DNA of 64,000 bases from Vibrio sp. RE88 (GTDB lineage: Bacteria > Pseudomonadota > Gammaproteobacteria > Enterobacterales > Vibrionaceae). Location of the stretch: positions 124,001 through 188,000 of the forward strand of contig NZ_VTYQ01000002.1 of NCBI RefSeq assembly GCF_013113835.1, read 5' to 3'. The notes beneath the pieces are model-generated. The model saw nothing but the letters and a program-made list of their open reading frames with translations. It did no database searches and was not told the origin of the DNA. The translations under genes and the position numbers were made by a program. Below, piece after piece: positions 26,822-35,955 of the stretch (the first letter of the stretch is position 1; each line of letters starts with the position of its first letter).

Positions 26822-28213
26822 TTAGGCGTTTACTTGAGCAAGCTTTTTCTTAGCTTTACGAATCTTCTTCTCTTCAGCAATGGCGACGAACGCAAGTAAG
26901 CCGATACAGATAGCCGCAGAAGTATCGAGTGCAGCAAAAGTACCTTGCCAACCCGTCAGGCCAAAAATAGGCGTGCCGTCTGCAATCATACCTAGACCAA
27001 GTTTTGCAAAGCTGTCACCGATCAGGTACGCAAATGTGCCTTTCACACCGTCAGCAACACTGATGGCTTTCTTCGGTACAAAGCCAACGGCTGCAACGCC
27101 AATCAGCAACTGAGGACCAAAGACAAGGAAGCCTAATACGAACAGTGACGCTAGGTACATGAATTCGCTGGTGGCATGTTGGTAGAACTCGAGTGACACA
27201 ATAATCAAACCAAGTGATACACAAGCAACCAGCGCGCGGCGACCGTTAGCTAAGTCTGACAAGTAACCCCACATTAATGTGCCGACCAGAGCGCCCACCT
27301 CGAACAAGGTGAAACCAGAAATTGCCGCTTCTTTAGATAGACCAAGCTCTTGGTAGGCATAAACCGTTGACCATTGGTCGATACCAATACGAACGATGTA
27401 AAGGAAAATGTTGGCGAAACACAGCAGCCAGATCACTTTGTTTTTCAGTACGTATTCAACAAAGATTTCTCGCTTAGACATTTGCTGCTCTTCTGCGGCA
27501 TTGTCCTCTTCACTGACAGTCTCATCGAACAGCTCTTCCACTTTACCTAAGCCGTAGGCTTCTGGAGAGTCGCTACCAAAACGCATGCCGATAAAACCAA
27601 CAACCAGAGCAATGATAGATGGGAAGATGAACATACCAATCACGTGGCCATCGAATAGGTAATTCGCGCCAAATAGAGCGACACCTGCTGCGCCCGCACC
27701 ACCAACGTTGTGCGACATGTTCCACAGGCCAAGGTATGAACCGCGCTTGTTACGTGGTGTCCATTTGGTGATGGTTGAGTAGCTAGAAGGACCGCCTGTA
27801 CTCTGGAAGAAACCACTTAACGCATAAAACGCAATCATGAGGAATAGGCTGACGCTACCGCCTCCCATGCTCATACTGAAGCCCAGCATGGCAAGACCTG
27901 AAAGGATCAACATGAATGGCAGGAACTGCTTAGTGTTTTTACCATCGGCGTAATAAGACACCACAGTCTTACCGATGCCGTAAGTAATCGAGAAGCCAAG
28001 GCCGATCATACCTAGTTCAGTCATCGATAGACCGTAAGTGGAGATCATATCGTTCTGAGCGATATTGAAGTTCTTACGGATCAGGTACATGGTCATGTAG
28101 CCGATGAATACAACCAAGTAAGATTGCAAGAAGGGTTTAAACCACATTTTTCGGCGAACTTCGACTGGCAGGTCCAGCGTTGGTTTGCGTACTTGTTCTA
28201 GAAATTTCAACAT
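26822..28213 (-). CDS. uhpT: Hexose-phosphate:phosphate antiporter UhpT
   Basis: 463-residue, 12-helix MFS antiporter that imports glucose 6-phosphate and related sugar phosphates in exchange for phosphate. The start [53 protein letters not shown] is distinctive for UhpT. The family signature [35 protein letters not shown] and [21 protein letters not shown] follow. It is separated by a terminator from the uhpABC genes and has a long upstream region with repeated CCTA/TAGG elements. Confidence 0.96.
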   Translation of the reverse strand: MLKFLEQVRKPTLDLPVEVRRKMWFKPFLQSYLVVFIGYMTMYLIRKNFNIAQNDMISTYGLSMTELGMIGLGFSITYGIGKTVVSYYADGKNTKQFLPFMLILSGLAMLGFSMSMGGGSVSLFLMIAFYALSGFFQSTGGPSSYSTITKWTPRNKRGSYLGLWNMSHNVGGAGAAGVALFGANYLFDGHVIGMFIFPSIIALVVGFIGMRFGSDSPEAYGLGKVEELFDETVSEEDNAAEEQQMSKREIFVEYVLKNKVIWLLCFANIFLYIVRIGIDQWSTVYAYQELGLSKEAAISGFTLFEVGALVGTLMWGYLSDLANGRRALVACVSLGLIIVSLEFYQHATSEFMYLASLFVLGFLVFGPQLLIGVAAVGFVPKKAISVADGVKGTFAYLIGDSFAKLGLGMIADGTPIFGLTGWQGTFAALDTSAAICIGLLAFVAIAEEKKIRKAKKKLAQVNA

Positions 28214-28349
28214 AGTGAATCCTTAGAGCCCAGCTTAGCCCTTTGGGCGAAGCAAATAATAAATTCGGTTGATTTAGCTGACAGGCAGTCAGGAGTAAAT
28301 CGATGGCGCTAAGTGTATTCATCGCGGTGCGTTGTGGCTTGAGAGATGC

Positions 28350-28376
28350 TCCTAGGTGGATTAGGAAAATTTCCTA
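28350..28376. promoter_or_regulatory. Candidate UhpA operator upstream of uhpT
   Basis: TCCTAGG (28350-28356), itself nearly palindromic, lies beside a 7-1-7 inverted repeat TAGGAAA-A-TTTCCTA (28362-28376). The cluster is 135-165 bases upstream of the uhpT start codon. Since UhpA is expected to activate uhpT, these repeated TAGGA/TCCTA units are the best candidate binding sites. A further short inverted repeat CTGAC-aggca-GTCAG lies at 28278-28292. Confidence 0.4.
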
Positions 28377-28504
28377 GATCGAATTGACTAGTGAGTGTTT
28401 CGTGAATAACGTCACATGATTGGCGGGACTCGTTTCGGTTAGTTATTGTTCTTTTTGTAGAAAAGTTATGACTAAGCTTATGTTTTGCAGCACAACTGGC
28501 TGAG

Positions 28505-28541
28505 TTTGTTAACTTCACGTTATATAGTTACAGTTAACAAA
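28505..28541. promoter_or_regulatory. Inverted repeat before the DUF2946 gene
   Basis: TTTGTTAAC (28505-28513) and GTTAACAAA (28533-28541) form a perfect 9-bp inverted repeat with a 19-base spacer. It ends 12 bases before the DUF2946 start codon. This may be a two-half-site repressor operator controlling the DUF2946-PepSY unit, or an mRNA hairpin close to the ribosome site. Confidence 0.4.
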
Positions 28542-28553
28542 TCGAGAGTGATC

Positions 28554-28907
28554 ATGTTACGCGCAACGAATTTTAACCGGACGATGTTATTGGCGAGTGC
28601 CCTGAGTTGGCTGCTCGTTTCTCTGATGCCGGTCATAAATGCGCATGGCTCAAACGCAGGAGTTTGGGCAACGTTATGTACCATCAATGGTTTCGAGCTG
28701 GTTCAGGTCGAAGAAGGTAAGCCAGAAACTCAGCACGGCAAGCCTTGTCCATTCAGTCACTTTTCCTCTTTCCATCAGGATTCACTTCCAACACCACCTT
28801 ACTTTACACGACAGTCGTATGTGAGTGATGAAGCGTATGCTTTTTTGGCTCTAAGCGTTCGCTATCAGCTTGCACTCCCACGTGCGCCGCCTTTATCTCT
28901 CGCTTGA
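28554..28907 (+). CDS. DUF2946 family protein
   Basis: 117-residue protein starting at the ATG at 28554 (GAGAG upstream); an in-frame upstream extension has no ribosome site. An N-terminal hydrophobic segment (MLLASALSWLLVSLMPVINAHG) is a signal peptide or membrane anchor. After it come one Cys in ATLCTINGFELVQV and one in KPCPFSHFSS, the Cys/His pattern seen in DUF2946 proteins, which tend to accompany metal-uptake or copper-handling genes. The function is unknown. It lies 129 bases upstream of a PepSY-type membrane protein on the same strand. Confidence 0.75.
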   Translation: MLRATNFNRTMLLASALSWLLVSLMPVINAHGSNAGVWATLCTINGFELVQVEEGKPETQHGKPCPFSHFSSFHQDSLPTPPYFTRQSYVSDEAYAFLALSVRYQLALPRAPPLSLA

Positions 28908-29036
28908 TATAAAAATAAAATTATTAAATAAGGCATAGCGCCTCACTGTAAAGTCTACGCTCAGCAAACACCAATGAATGATCAATTCGGGTTGAATCCG
29001 AAGGGTTTTGCTGCGCGCAATAAAAAGGAAATTGTA

Positions 29037-30491
29037 ATGTTGGGTAGTCAAACTCAGACTTCACCTAAGGAATCTTCACGCCTATCTTCAGAGAAGGCTC
29101 GAACCAAATCACGCTACTTCATGACGTGGCGCTGGCACTTTTATGCAGGCCTTTATGTCATCCCATTTATGCTTATGCTCAGCCTGACAGGGCTTGTCAT
29201 GCTGTTTGATGATGAAATCGAACAAGCCAGATACCAAGATGAATTGATTGTCATGCCTGAATCTTCAAAAGTTCCTGTGTCTCAGCAACTAGAGAGCGTT
29301 CAAGCTAGTTACCCATCTGGGCAGGTTACTCAGTATATCCCTGCCGCTGAAGCAAACTTGGTCAATAAGTTCAGTGTCCGTCTGGAAGATGGCACTTCGG
29401 TGTTTGTCACCGTGAATCCCTATAGTGGGCAAGTATTAGGTGAAATAGATCGCAGTGACAGCTGGTATCAGCTTGCGAATGAAATCCACGGAACCTTGTT
29501 GATTGGTCAATGGGGTGATTACTTAATCGAAGTCTCTGCTAGCTTGAGTATCTTACTGTTGGTGACGGGTATCTATTTGTGGTTACCAAGGGACAACGCA
29601 AGCAAAGCAGGATTTCTGAAAGTGCGCTTTACATCGGGCACACGTATCTTGATGCGCGATCTGCACGCGAACTTGGGTGGTGTGTTGTCCGTTGTGTTAC
29701 TGTTTTTCGTCATTTCAGGTTTGGCTTGGGCTGGCGTTTGGGGCAGCAAACTGGTTCAGGCATGGAATACGTTTCCCACTTACTACACTTGGGGCGATAA
29801 GCCAGAGTCACAGCTGACTCACGCTGATCTCAATCACGGCAGTGAGGAAGAAATGCCATGGAACTTAGAACAGGCTCCGGTACCTGAATCTACGGGGCAT
29901 GTTCATGGCAGCGAAGATCATGCTCATCATGAACATAGTTCGTATGATATCAGTCAGAGTATCGGCATAGATTCGATAGTCGAGCAAGCACAACGCCTTG
30001 GTTTTACTCAGTTTAATCTTTTTTTACCTCAGTCTGAAACGGGCGTATATACATTAGCAGCGAATTCTATGGCGGGTGACATTAGCGACCCGAGAAAAGA
30101 TAAAACCACTCACATAGACCAGTACACAAGTAAAGTGTTGGTTGATGTGACTTGGGAGGACTACAGTCCGTTTGCTAAATTTATGGCAGCAGGCGTGTCT
30201 TTACACCAAGGGGATGTCAGCGTGGTTAACAAGATACTCAATGTTGTATTTTGTGTGGCGTTCATCGCTATTTCTATCACTGGCGTTGTGATGTGGTGGA
30301 TCAGAAGGCCAGCAGGCAAAACTCGAGTCGGCATTCCGCCTCGCTTTGAAAGTGACGGCACCTGGAAGGTAGGCGCAGTTACACTCGCGATGGTTGCGGT
30401 CTTTTTCCCACTAGCGGCGGTGACTATCGTGCTCTTTGGTGTGATTGACTGGTACGTCTTCCGTCAGAAAATGGAAGCGTCAGCAGCCTAG
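29037..30491 (+). CDS. PepSY-associated membrane protein with His-rich loop
   Basis: 484-residue inner-membrane protein with four main transmembrane segments. The first is HFYAGLYVIPFMLMLSLTGLVMLF; then SASLSILLLVTGIYLWLP, VLLFFVISGLAWAGVWGSKL, and a C-terminal pair. PepSY-type periplasmic regions lie between them. Many members are predicted ferric-siderophore reductases (PiuB/FsrB-like). A His-rich segment at about residues 287-303 (HVHGSEDHAHHEHSS) suggests metal binding. The start at 29037 is preferred because AAAAGGAA lies just upstream. Pairing with DUF2946 supports a metal-related job, but iron versus copper cannot be decided. Confidence 0.85.
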   Translation: MLGSQTQTSPKESSRLSSEKARTKSRYFMTWRWHFYAGLYVIPFMLMLSLTGLVMLFDDEIEQARYQDELIVMPESSKVPVSQQLESVQASYPSGQVTQYIPAAEANLVNKFSVRLEDGTSVFVTVNPYSGQVLGEIDRSDSWYQLANEIHGTLLIGQWGDYLIEVSASLSILLLVTGIYLWLPRDNASKAGFLKVRFTSGTRILMRDLHANLGGVLSVVLLFFVISGLAWAGVWGSKLVQAWNTFPTYYTWGDKPESQLTHADLNHGSEEEMPWNLEQAPVPESTGHVHGSEDHAHHEHSSYDISQSIGIDSIVEQAQRLGFTQFNLFLPQSETGVYTLAANSMAGDISDPRKDKTTHIDQYTSKVLVDVTWEDYSPFAKFMAAGVSLHQGDVSVVNKILNVVFCVAFIAISITGVVMWWIRRPAGKTRVGIPPRFESDGTWKVGAVTLAMVAVFFPLAAVTIVLFGVIDWYVFRQKMEASAA

Positions 30492-30500
30492 TACGACAAC

Positions 30501-30525
30501 AAAAAAGGCCACCTATTGGTGGCCT
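30501..30525 (-). terminator. Terminator of pyrC
   Basis: AGGCCACC / GGTGGCCT with a 4-nt loop. Only the minus-strand reading is followed by a T tract (six T residues), so it serves pyrC. Confidence 0.8.
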
Positions 30526-30543
30526 GATTCATCTATGGTTCTG

Positions 30544-31572
30544 TTATTTTACTGACCAGTCGATGGTCTCACCAGCGCGAATAGGTACGACAATGTCCTG
30601 ACCAAATGGCATTGACTCTGACACTGCCCATTCTTCTTTAGTGAGCGTCACGGTATCTGAGTTACGAGGTAGACCATAGAAGTCTGGGCCATTGTGACTC
30701 GCGAATGCTTCAAGGTTCTCTAGCTTACCCTCAAGCTCAAACACTTCTGCATAAAGCTCTAACGCTGCGTGAGCGGTATATGAACCTGCACAGCCACACG
30801 CTGCTTCCTTCATACCTTTTGCATGCGGAGCGGAATCTGTACCTAGGAAAAACTTCTTGCTACCGCTGGTAGCCGCTTCAATCAGCGCTTTTTGGTGGGT
30901 GTTGCGCTTAAGAATCGGCAGGCAGTAGAAGTGAGGTTTAATTCCACCAACCAACATGTGGTTGCGGTTATACAGCAGGTGGTGAGCTGTGATGGTTGCT
31001 GCAACATTATCATTGGCATTTTTAACGAAAGTTGCCGCATCCGCCGTTGTGATGTGTTCAAGTACGATCTTCAATTCTGGGAAATCATTGACGATGGGAG
31101 CTAAAACCGTATCTAGGAACTCTTTCTCACGGTCAAAAATATCGACATCGTGAGTTGTCACTTCACCGTGAACCAGAAGCAACATGCCGACTTCCTGCAT
31201 TGCTTCAAGCACATGGTAGATGTTTTTAGCAGAAGTCACACCAGAGTCAGAGTTGGTTGTTGCGCCAGCAGGGTAGAGTTTGGCTGCCACCACTTTACCA
31301 GAAGCTTTTGCTTTGCGAATTTCATCGGGTGAAGTGTTATCCGTGAGATACAACGCCATCAAGGGCTCAAATTGTTCGCTTGGCTTTTCTGCCATGATGC
31401 GCTCACGATAAGCGAGTGCCATTTCAGTGTCGGTAACTGGTGGGACTGTGTTTGGCATGATTAGCGCTCGACCATTGTAGCGGCTGATGTCGCGGACGGT
31501 ATCCGTTAGAACATCACCATCGCGTAAGTGAACATGCCAGTCGTCAGGACGAGTGATCGTAAGTGTTGTCAT
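30544..31572 (-). CDS. pyrC: Dihydroorotase
   Basis: 342-residue zinc amidohydrolase that cyclises carbamoyl-aspartate to dihydroorotate in pyrimidine synthesis. The metal-binding N-terminal motif is [11 protein letters not shown]. The carboxylated Lys lies in [16 protein letters not shown]. Further His ligands are in LVHGEV and [10 protein letters not shown], and the Asp in [15 protein letters not shown]. The start at 31572 ([19 protein letters not shown]) has GGGAG upstream and the usual length. A PurR-like site lies 64-79 bases upstream; PurR represses pyrC in E. coli. Confidence 0.97.
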   Translation of the reverse strand: MTTLTITRPDDWHVHLRDGDVLTDTVRDISRYNGRALIMPNTVPPVTDTEMALAYRERIMAEKPSEQFEPLMALYLTDNTSPDEIRKAKASGKVVAAKLYPAGATTNSDSGVTSAKNIYHVLEAMQEVGMLLLVHGEVTTHDVDIFDREKEFLDTVLAPIVNDFPELKIVLEHITTADAATFVKNANDNVAATITAHHLLYNRNHMLVGGIKPHFYCLPILKRNTHQKALIEAATSGSKKFFLGTDSAPHAKGMKEAACGCAGSYTAHAALELYAEVFELEGKLENLEAFASHNGPDFYGLPRNSDTVTLTKEEWAVSESMPFGQDIVVPIRAGETIDWSVK

Positions 31573-31635
31573 TATTGCTCCCACCATAATAATAAGTTGT
31601 CTGATTGGAGCCTAAGCATCAACGAAAAACTGTGA

Positions 31636-31651
31636 AGGCAAACGCTTACGC
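31636..31651. promoter_or_regulatory. Candidate PurR box upstream of pyrC
   Basis: AGGCAAACGCTTACGC matches 12 of 16 positions of the PurR consensus ACGCAAACGTTTTCGT, keeping the central CAAACG core. It is 64 bases upstream of the pyrC start codon. Confidence 0.5.
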
Positions 31652-32067
31652 TTAGGCGACAGGATGATAGTGCAAAGTGCCTTTTAATGCATCTGTTTTT
31701 TGCTTTGGAAGCGCATTGAATGAAAGAAAAGGGCTAATCCGTTAACCCTGAAATATCGGACTCTCATATTCCGTTATACAACACAACAATGTTTGGAGTA
31801 CCGCATCTGGGATAATGCGGTAGAGCCATACTAGCGAGGTGCTACATTAGAACAAGTTAATTTAATGGATTCTTACATAAGGGAGTGGAGTGTTAACAGT
31901 TTTCAAGACAAAGACATATTTCGATACGCTTTATGGGGTGGTTTCGAGTTCATTATCGGAATCACAAAGTGTGAAGTGAATTTTCTGATTGGAACTGACA
32001 TCTTGATGAAACATCTCGTTAGAGAGTCGGGTATAATCGCAGCAAATAACAAAGCTCAGGATTAGCA
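31652..32067. other. Intergenic region between pyrC and the MOSC fusion gene
   Basis: About 415 bases. Besides the promoters expected for two divergent genes, a perfect 8-bp stem TACCGCAT / ATGCGGTA with an 8-nt loop lies near 31800-31824, without a T tract. A possible 66-codon frame (31865-32065) has no ribosome site and no recognisable domain, so it is not called. AGGAT just before 32068 is the ribosome site of the next gene. Confidence 0.4.
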
Positions 32068-33885
32068 ATGTCAGCTCCAACTCTTTCTCAGATCAACGTT
32101 TTCCCAGTTAAATCCTTAGGCGGTATCAGCCAATCTTCTGCTTGGGTAGAAAAGCAAGGCCTGATGTTTGACCGTCGCTTTATGCTTGCTTTGTCCGATG
32201 GTTCCATGGTGACAGCACGTAAGTACCCGCATATGGTTAAGGTTCAGTCGAGCTTGACGCCAGACGGTTTAATTTTTGTTGCAGAAGGCAAACCGCCGCT
32301 TCGCTTAAAGTACTCAGATTTCAAAATGCAGGAAGCCCCTGCTCAGGTATGGAAAGATAACTTCACCGCGTATACCACAACGGACGATGCAGACGACTGG
32401 TTCAGCGATGTATTGCAACAGAGGGTAGAGTTGCTGTTTTCAGGCGAACAATCGAACCGAGTGCGAGAGAAAGTCGGCCACAACGTCAGCTTTGCCGATG
32501 GTTACCCAATGCTCGTGATTGGTCAGGGCTCTTTGGATGAGCTAAACCGCCGCAGCCCTGAACACCACTCTATGGACCAATTCCGTGCCAACCTGATTGT
32601 TTCTACGACTGAGGCGTTTGAGGAAGATAGCTGGAAGCGAATCCGTATTGGAGAAGTGGAGTTTGAAGCGGTGAAAGCGTGTGAACGCTGCATTCTGACA
32701 ACGGTTGATGTCGATAAAGGCGAATTCAGACCAAGCAAAGAGCCACTCAACACACTATCTCAGTTTCGCGCGAACGAGCGAGGTGGCGTTTTCTTCGGTC
32801 AAAACCTAGTCGCTAAGAACGAAGGTATGGTTCGTCAGGGAGACGTTGTTGAAATCCTTGAATACAAAGAGAAAGAATTCTATCCAGACAACACTCCAGA
32901 ACAGTTGGTGATGACGTGTGTGGAACGTGAAGAGATTGCTCGTGACTTTGTGACGTTTTGGTTAGAACCAGAACACGGCACGGCTCCCGTGTACCAACCC
33001 GGCCAGCATTTACCGATTTCAGTGGACATCGATGGTGAAAAAGTCGCGCGTCGTTATACGCTTTCTTCGAGCCCTTCAAGGCCGGGGAGGTTGGCTATTT
33101 CCGTCAAACGCATTGATGGTGGGCGAGTATCTAACTGGCTCAACGACAACCTGAAAGTTGGTGATACGTTAGCTTGTGAAAACCCTGATGGCAGTTTCCA
33201 TCTTGGAGATAAACACGACCAACCCATTTTGCTCTTGTCTGCGGGAAGTGGTGTGACGCCAATGCTGTCAATGCTGAGATACTTATCTGATCACGATCAA
33301 GCGGATGATGTGATCTTTTATCACCAGTGCCGCAGTGTAGAAGATATCCCGTGCAAAGAAGAGTTAGATAGCTACAAACGTAAACACCCTGGCTTGAGAG
33401 TGTTGATTTCGTTGTCCCAGCCACCTGTCGACTGGTTTGGTTTAAAAGGGCGCTTAACCACCGCACACCTAAAGCAGATTGAAAATCTTGAACAGCGTCA
33501 GGTGTTCGTATGTGGCCCTGATGGCTTTATGCAGAAAGCTAAGAATCTTCTGTTGAAAAAAGGGCTGCCAGAAGAGTGTTACCACCAAGAAGCATTTGGT
33601 GTTTCGCAAACCAGCACGCAACCTTTTAAAGAAGTACAGATCAGCGTTAACGGCCAACTCTTTGTCGGCAGTAACCAGAAGCCACTGCTGGAACAGGCTG
33701 AGGATGCGGGTATTCCTATTGCACACAGCTGCCGAGCTGGCTTATGTGGTGCATGTAAGGTGACGGTTGAATCAGGAAAAGTTCACCAACCAGATGTACC
33801 GGGATTGCAAGATCACGAAATGAACATGGGTGTTGCTCTGGCTTGTTGCTGTGTCCCTGAGACTGATATCGAAGTGGTGAATTAA
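32068..33885 (+). CDS. MOSC domain fused to ferredoxin-type reductase (YcbX-like)
   Basis: 605-residue fusion. Residues 1-115 are a MOSC_N beta-barrel (INVFPVKSLGGISQSSAWV). Residues 120-270 are a MOSC domain with the putative molybdenum-ligand Cys in KACERCILTTVDVDKGEF. Residues 285-385 are an FAD-binding domain (ARRYTLSSSPSRP), and 390-495 an NAD(P)-binding domain (LLSAGSGVTPMLSMLRYL, VFVCGPDGFM). Residues 515-605 are a 2Fe-2S ferredoxin (SCRAGLCGACKV plus a later Cys). E. coli YcbX has only MOSC plus ferredoxin and detoxifies N-hydroxylated base analogues using a separate reductase. This fusion could carry electrons from NAD(P)H to Moco in one chain. Confidence 0.9.
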   Translation: MSAPTLSQINVFPVKSLGGISQSSAWVEKQGLMFDRRFMLALSDGSMVTARKYPHMVKVQSSLTPDGLIFVAEGKPPLRLKYSDFKMQEAPAQVWKDNFTAYTTTDDADDWFSDVLQQRVELLFSGEQSNRVREKVGHNVSFADGYPMLVIGQGSLDELNRRSPEHHSMDQFRANLIVSTTEAFEEDSWKRIRIGEVEFEAVKACERCILTTVDVDKGEFRPSKEPLNTLSQFRANERGGVFFGQNLVAKNEGMVRQGDVVEILEYKEKEFYPDNTPEQLVMTCVEREEIARDFVTFWLEPEHGTAPVYQPGQHLPISVDIDGEKVARRYTLSSSPSRPGRLAISVKRIDGGRVSNWLNDNLKVGDTLACENPDGSFHLGDKHDQPILLLSAGSGVTPMLSMLRYLSDHDQADDVIFYHQCRSVEDIPCKEELDSYKRKHPGLRVLISLSQPPVDWFGLKGRLTTAHLKQIENLEQRQVFVCGPDGFMQKAKNLLLKKGLPEECYHQEAFGVSQTSTQPFKEVQISVNGQLFVGSNQKPLLEQAEDAGIPIAHSCRAGLCGACKVTVESGKVHQPDVPGLQDHEMNMGVALACCCVPETDIEVVN

Positions 33886-33915
33886 ACACATCTCAGGATG
33901 AGCCATCTGAAAGGT

Positions 33916-33949
33916 AAAAGCCCCAGACCAAAGGTCTGGGGCTTTTTTT
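33916..33949 (+). terminator. Terminator after the MOSC fusion gene
   Basis: A 14-bp stem AAAAGCCCCAGACC / GGTCTGGGGCTTTT with an AAA loop and a seven-T tract, 31 bases after the stop codon. Confidence 0.9.
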
Positions 33950-34057
33950 AGTGTGAATACTTTGTTTAATTTGTATTTAGGACGTATTCATCAGTCTGAG
34001 CCAACTGACGTGTCGTAACTCAGTCGCATAATGATATTAAAAACAATAGGATAGTGT

Positions 34058-34077
34058 AACTGTCCGATCGGACAGGT
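34058..34077. promoter_or_regulatory. Orphan lux-box-like palindrome
   Basis: AACTGTCCGATCGGACAGGT matches 16 of 20 positions of the Vibrio fischeri lux box ACCTGTAGGATCGTACAGGT and contains a perfect 16-bp palindrome (34060-34075). On the plus strand a -10-like TACAAT (34094-34099) follows 16 bases later. That places the palindrome over the -35 region, roughly as LuxR-activated promoters are built. It ends 108 bases from the 3' end of a LuxR-type gene. A TetR-family operator is the main alternative, since perfect GATCGG-centred palindromes are also common there. Confidence 0.5.
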
Positions 34078-34185
34078 TTTGTATTAATTTTGATACAATT
34101 TGGTAGGTTAAAGTAGAAAATATGAGCATAACTAATCAAATTGGCTTTGATTATTTGTTTTGAAATTGAGAAATTCTATTTTCTG

Positions 34186-34908
34186 TTACGGGTACGGTTT
34201 AATATGCCCACCTAATAGCGCTCGTGTCACTGCTTGGCAGCGATTGGTTGCGCCGAGCTTCTTACAGGCATTACTGAGGTGGAATTTTACGGTTCTTTCG
34301 GTACAGTCGACGATATCGGCTATCTCAGATGCGCTCTTCCCATCGGCAGCCCACGTTAGGCATTGAATCTCTCGGTTGGTCAGCATGGCCTGCGAATGCT
34401 CGGCCTGCGACGCATGAGATAAGTGCGATAGGTTTTGCACAATAAGGGGAATAATCAGTTGAGCAAACAGTAACACGTCGGTATGGGTGGGGTGAGCAAT
34501 GACATCGGATGTTGCGAAACTGAGCATACCCACTTCGCCATTTAGCCCATGGATTGGAATGCTGATCCCTTGCTCAATCCCCTGGATATGGGATAACGAA
34601 AAAAGCTCCTGACTATGGATATCTATCTGCTTGGAAGATTCCCAGACACTGGGCATACAATTTGATGCGCCAAACTTGCAAATAGGATCGACGTACATCA
34701 GCCCTAAATTACATGACTCTTCTCGGCAATCATCTGGAAAGTTGTCTACGACGATAAAACGACCATTTTTAATATGCGGGTCAAACGATACACCAAGTAC
34801 AAAATACTCGCTGTTAACTATACGGTTCAACTGCTCAAGCAATTTTCGCATTGATTCAATAGAATCAATAGTTTGGTAGTCATCTATCAGACGTAAAATT
34901 TCTTTCAT
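34186..34908 (-). CDS. LuxR-type quorum-sensing regulator (solo)
   Basis: 240-residue regulator with an N-terminal autoinducer-binding domain and C-terminal LuxR HTH. The binding domain shows the conserved YVDP (Asp/Pro pair), SVW and GISIPIHGLNGEVGMLSFA elements of acyl-homoserine-lactone receptors. The HTH is LTNREIQCLTWAADGKSASEIADIVDCTERTVKFHLSNACKKLGATNRCQAV. No luxI gene is present in the window, so it is a solo receptor that may respond to signals made elsewhere in the cell or by neighbours. A lux-box-like palindrome lies 109 bases past its 3' end. Confidence 0.88.
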   Translation of the reverse strand: MKEILRLIDDYQTIDSIESMRKLLEQLNRIVNSEYFVLGVSFDPHIKNGRFIVVDNFPDDCREESCNLGLMYVDPICKFGASNCMPSVWESSKQIDIHSQELFSLSHIQGIEQGISIPIHGLNGEVGMLSFATSDVIAHPTHTDVLLFAQLIIPLIVQNLSHLSHASQAEHSQAMLTNREIQCLTWAADGKSASEIADIVDCTERTVKFHLSNACKKLGATNRCQAVTRALLGGHIKPYP

Positions 34909-35030
34909 TGAGTGCCATAAAACGCGACTTTTTATTACTTATAACAAATTACAATCGGGTTATGTAATATTTTTCTCACGTTAAAAGTGAGACTGAAGGA
35001 TTTTTGAACATATTGATAAGCCGAAATAGA

Positions 35031-35055
35031 AAAAGGCGCCAAATAGCGCCTTTTC
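35031..35055 (-). terminator. Terminator of glpR
   Basis: Stem AAAAGGCGC / GCGCCTTTT with a 6-nt loop. The minus-strand side ends in TTTTTC. It starts right at the glpR stop codon. Confidence 0.7.
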
Positions 35056-35820
35056 TTATTTTACCACCTGAAGAACGGTGTCATTTTCTTTTGCGTAAGA
35101 CTCAATTTCTTTCGGTGGCTTCCTATCAGTAATAATGAGATCGACGTCAGCGATAGTACCGAGTTTTACCATGGCATTGCGACCAAACTTACTGTGGTCA
35201 ACACCAAGGAAGACGGAGCGGCTGTTTTCTATGATGGCGCGTTTAACACGCACTTCATGATAGTCAAAATCAAGCAGTGAGCCGTCGTAATCGATCCCTG
35301 AAATACCTAGGATGCCAAAGTCGAGGCGGAATTGAGAAATAAAATCGAGCGTCGCTTCACCAGTGACACCACCGTCTTTGCCACGAACCTCTCCACCAGC
35401 CAAGATCACTTTGAAGTCTGGCTTCGACATCAAAATAGTCGCGACATTAATGTTGTTGGTTACGATACGGAGATTCTGATGCTTGCCGAGCAGTGCTCTT
35501 GCGACCGCTTCTGGGGATGTACCGATATCAATGAACAAAGTCGCACCATCTGGAATGTGCTTGACTAGCTCCAGTGCGATCTGGCCTTTTTCCTTTTGAT
35601 AGGAAATCTGACGAGTCTGATATGACGAGTTCTCGGCACTCGATGTGATAGTCGCTCCGCCGTGGTTGCGGCGAATCTTGTTGTCATCAGCGAGCTCGTT
35701 GAGGTCACGACGAATCGTCTGCGGGCTCACGTTAAATCGCTCGACCAACTCATCAGTACTGACAAAACCTTGAGTTTGCACCAGTTCAATGATTTCCTGA
35801 TGACGCTTAATGGCTTTCAC
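35056..35820 (-). CDS. glpR: DeoR-family repressor GlpR
   Basis: 254-residue DeoR-type regulator. The N-terminal HTH is KRHQEIIELVQTQGFVSTDELVERFNVSPQTIRRDLNELADDNKIRRNHGGA. The C-terminal DeoRC sensor domain contains FIDIGTSPEAVARALL, VTNNINVATIL, GILGISGIDYDGSLLDFDYHEV and VGVD-like FLGVDHSKFGRNAMV. Together these match the glycerol-3-phosphate repressor GlpR. The start is GTG at 35820, with AAGGAC 7 bases upstream; a longer frame to 35943 adds non-conserved residues. No glp metabolic gene is adjacent, so it acts in trans. Confidence 0.9.
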   Translation of the reverse strand: MKAIKRHQEIIELVQTQGFVSTDELVERFNVSPQTIRRDLNELADDNKIRRNHGGATITSSAENSSYQTRQISYQKEKGQIALELVKHIPDGATLFIDIGTSPEAVARALLGKHQNLRIVTNNINVATILMSKPDFKVILAGGEVRGKDGGVTGEATLDFISQFRLDFGILGISGIDYDGSLLDFDYHEVRVKRAIIENSRSVFLGVDHSKFGRNAMVKLGTIADVDLIITDRKPPKEIESYAKENDTVLQVVK

Positions 35821-35955
35821 TAACAATGTCCTTGTCTGTTGGAATAGAGTGATTTTACGGTTTGCAGAGGGCAAAGCAATGATTTGTGAGCGAAACTGGC
35901 TGGTTAACGTTCGTTTTAAGAAAATGTTCACATAAACGAGCATTAATCAAGGGGA

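Noticed and set aside
31865..32065. 66-codon frame directly upstream of the MOSC fusion gene
   Set aside because: No ribosome site before its ATG, no domain, and the composition is like the surrounding non-coding DNA.
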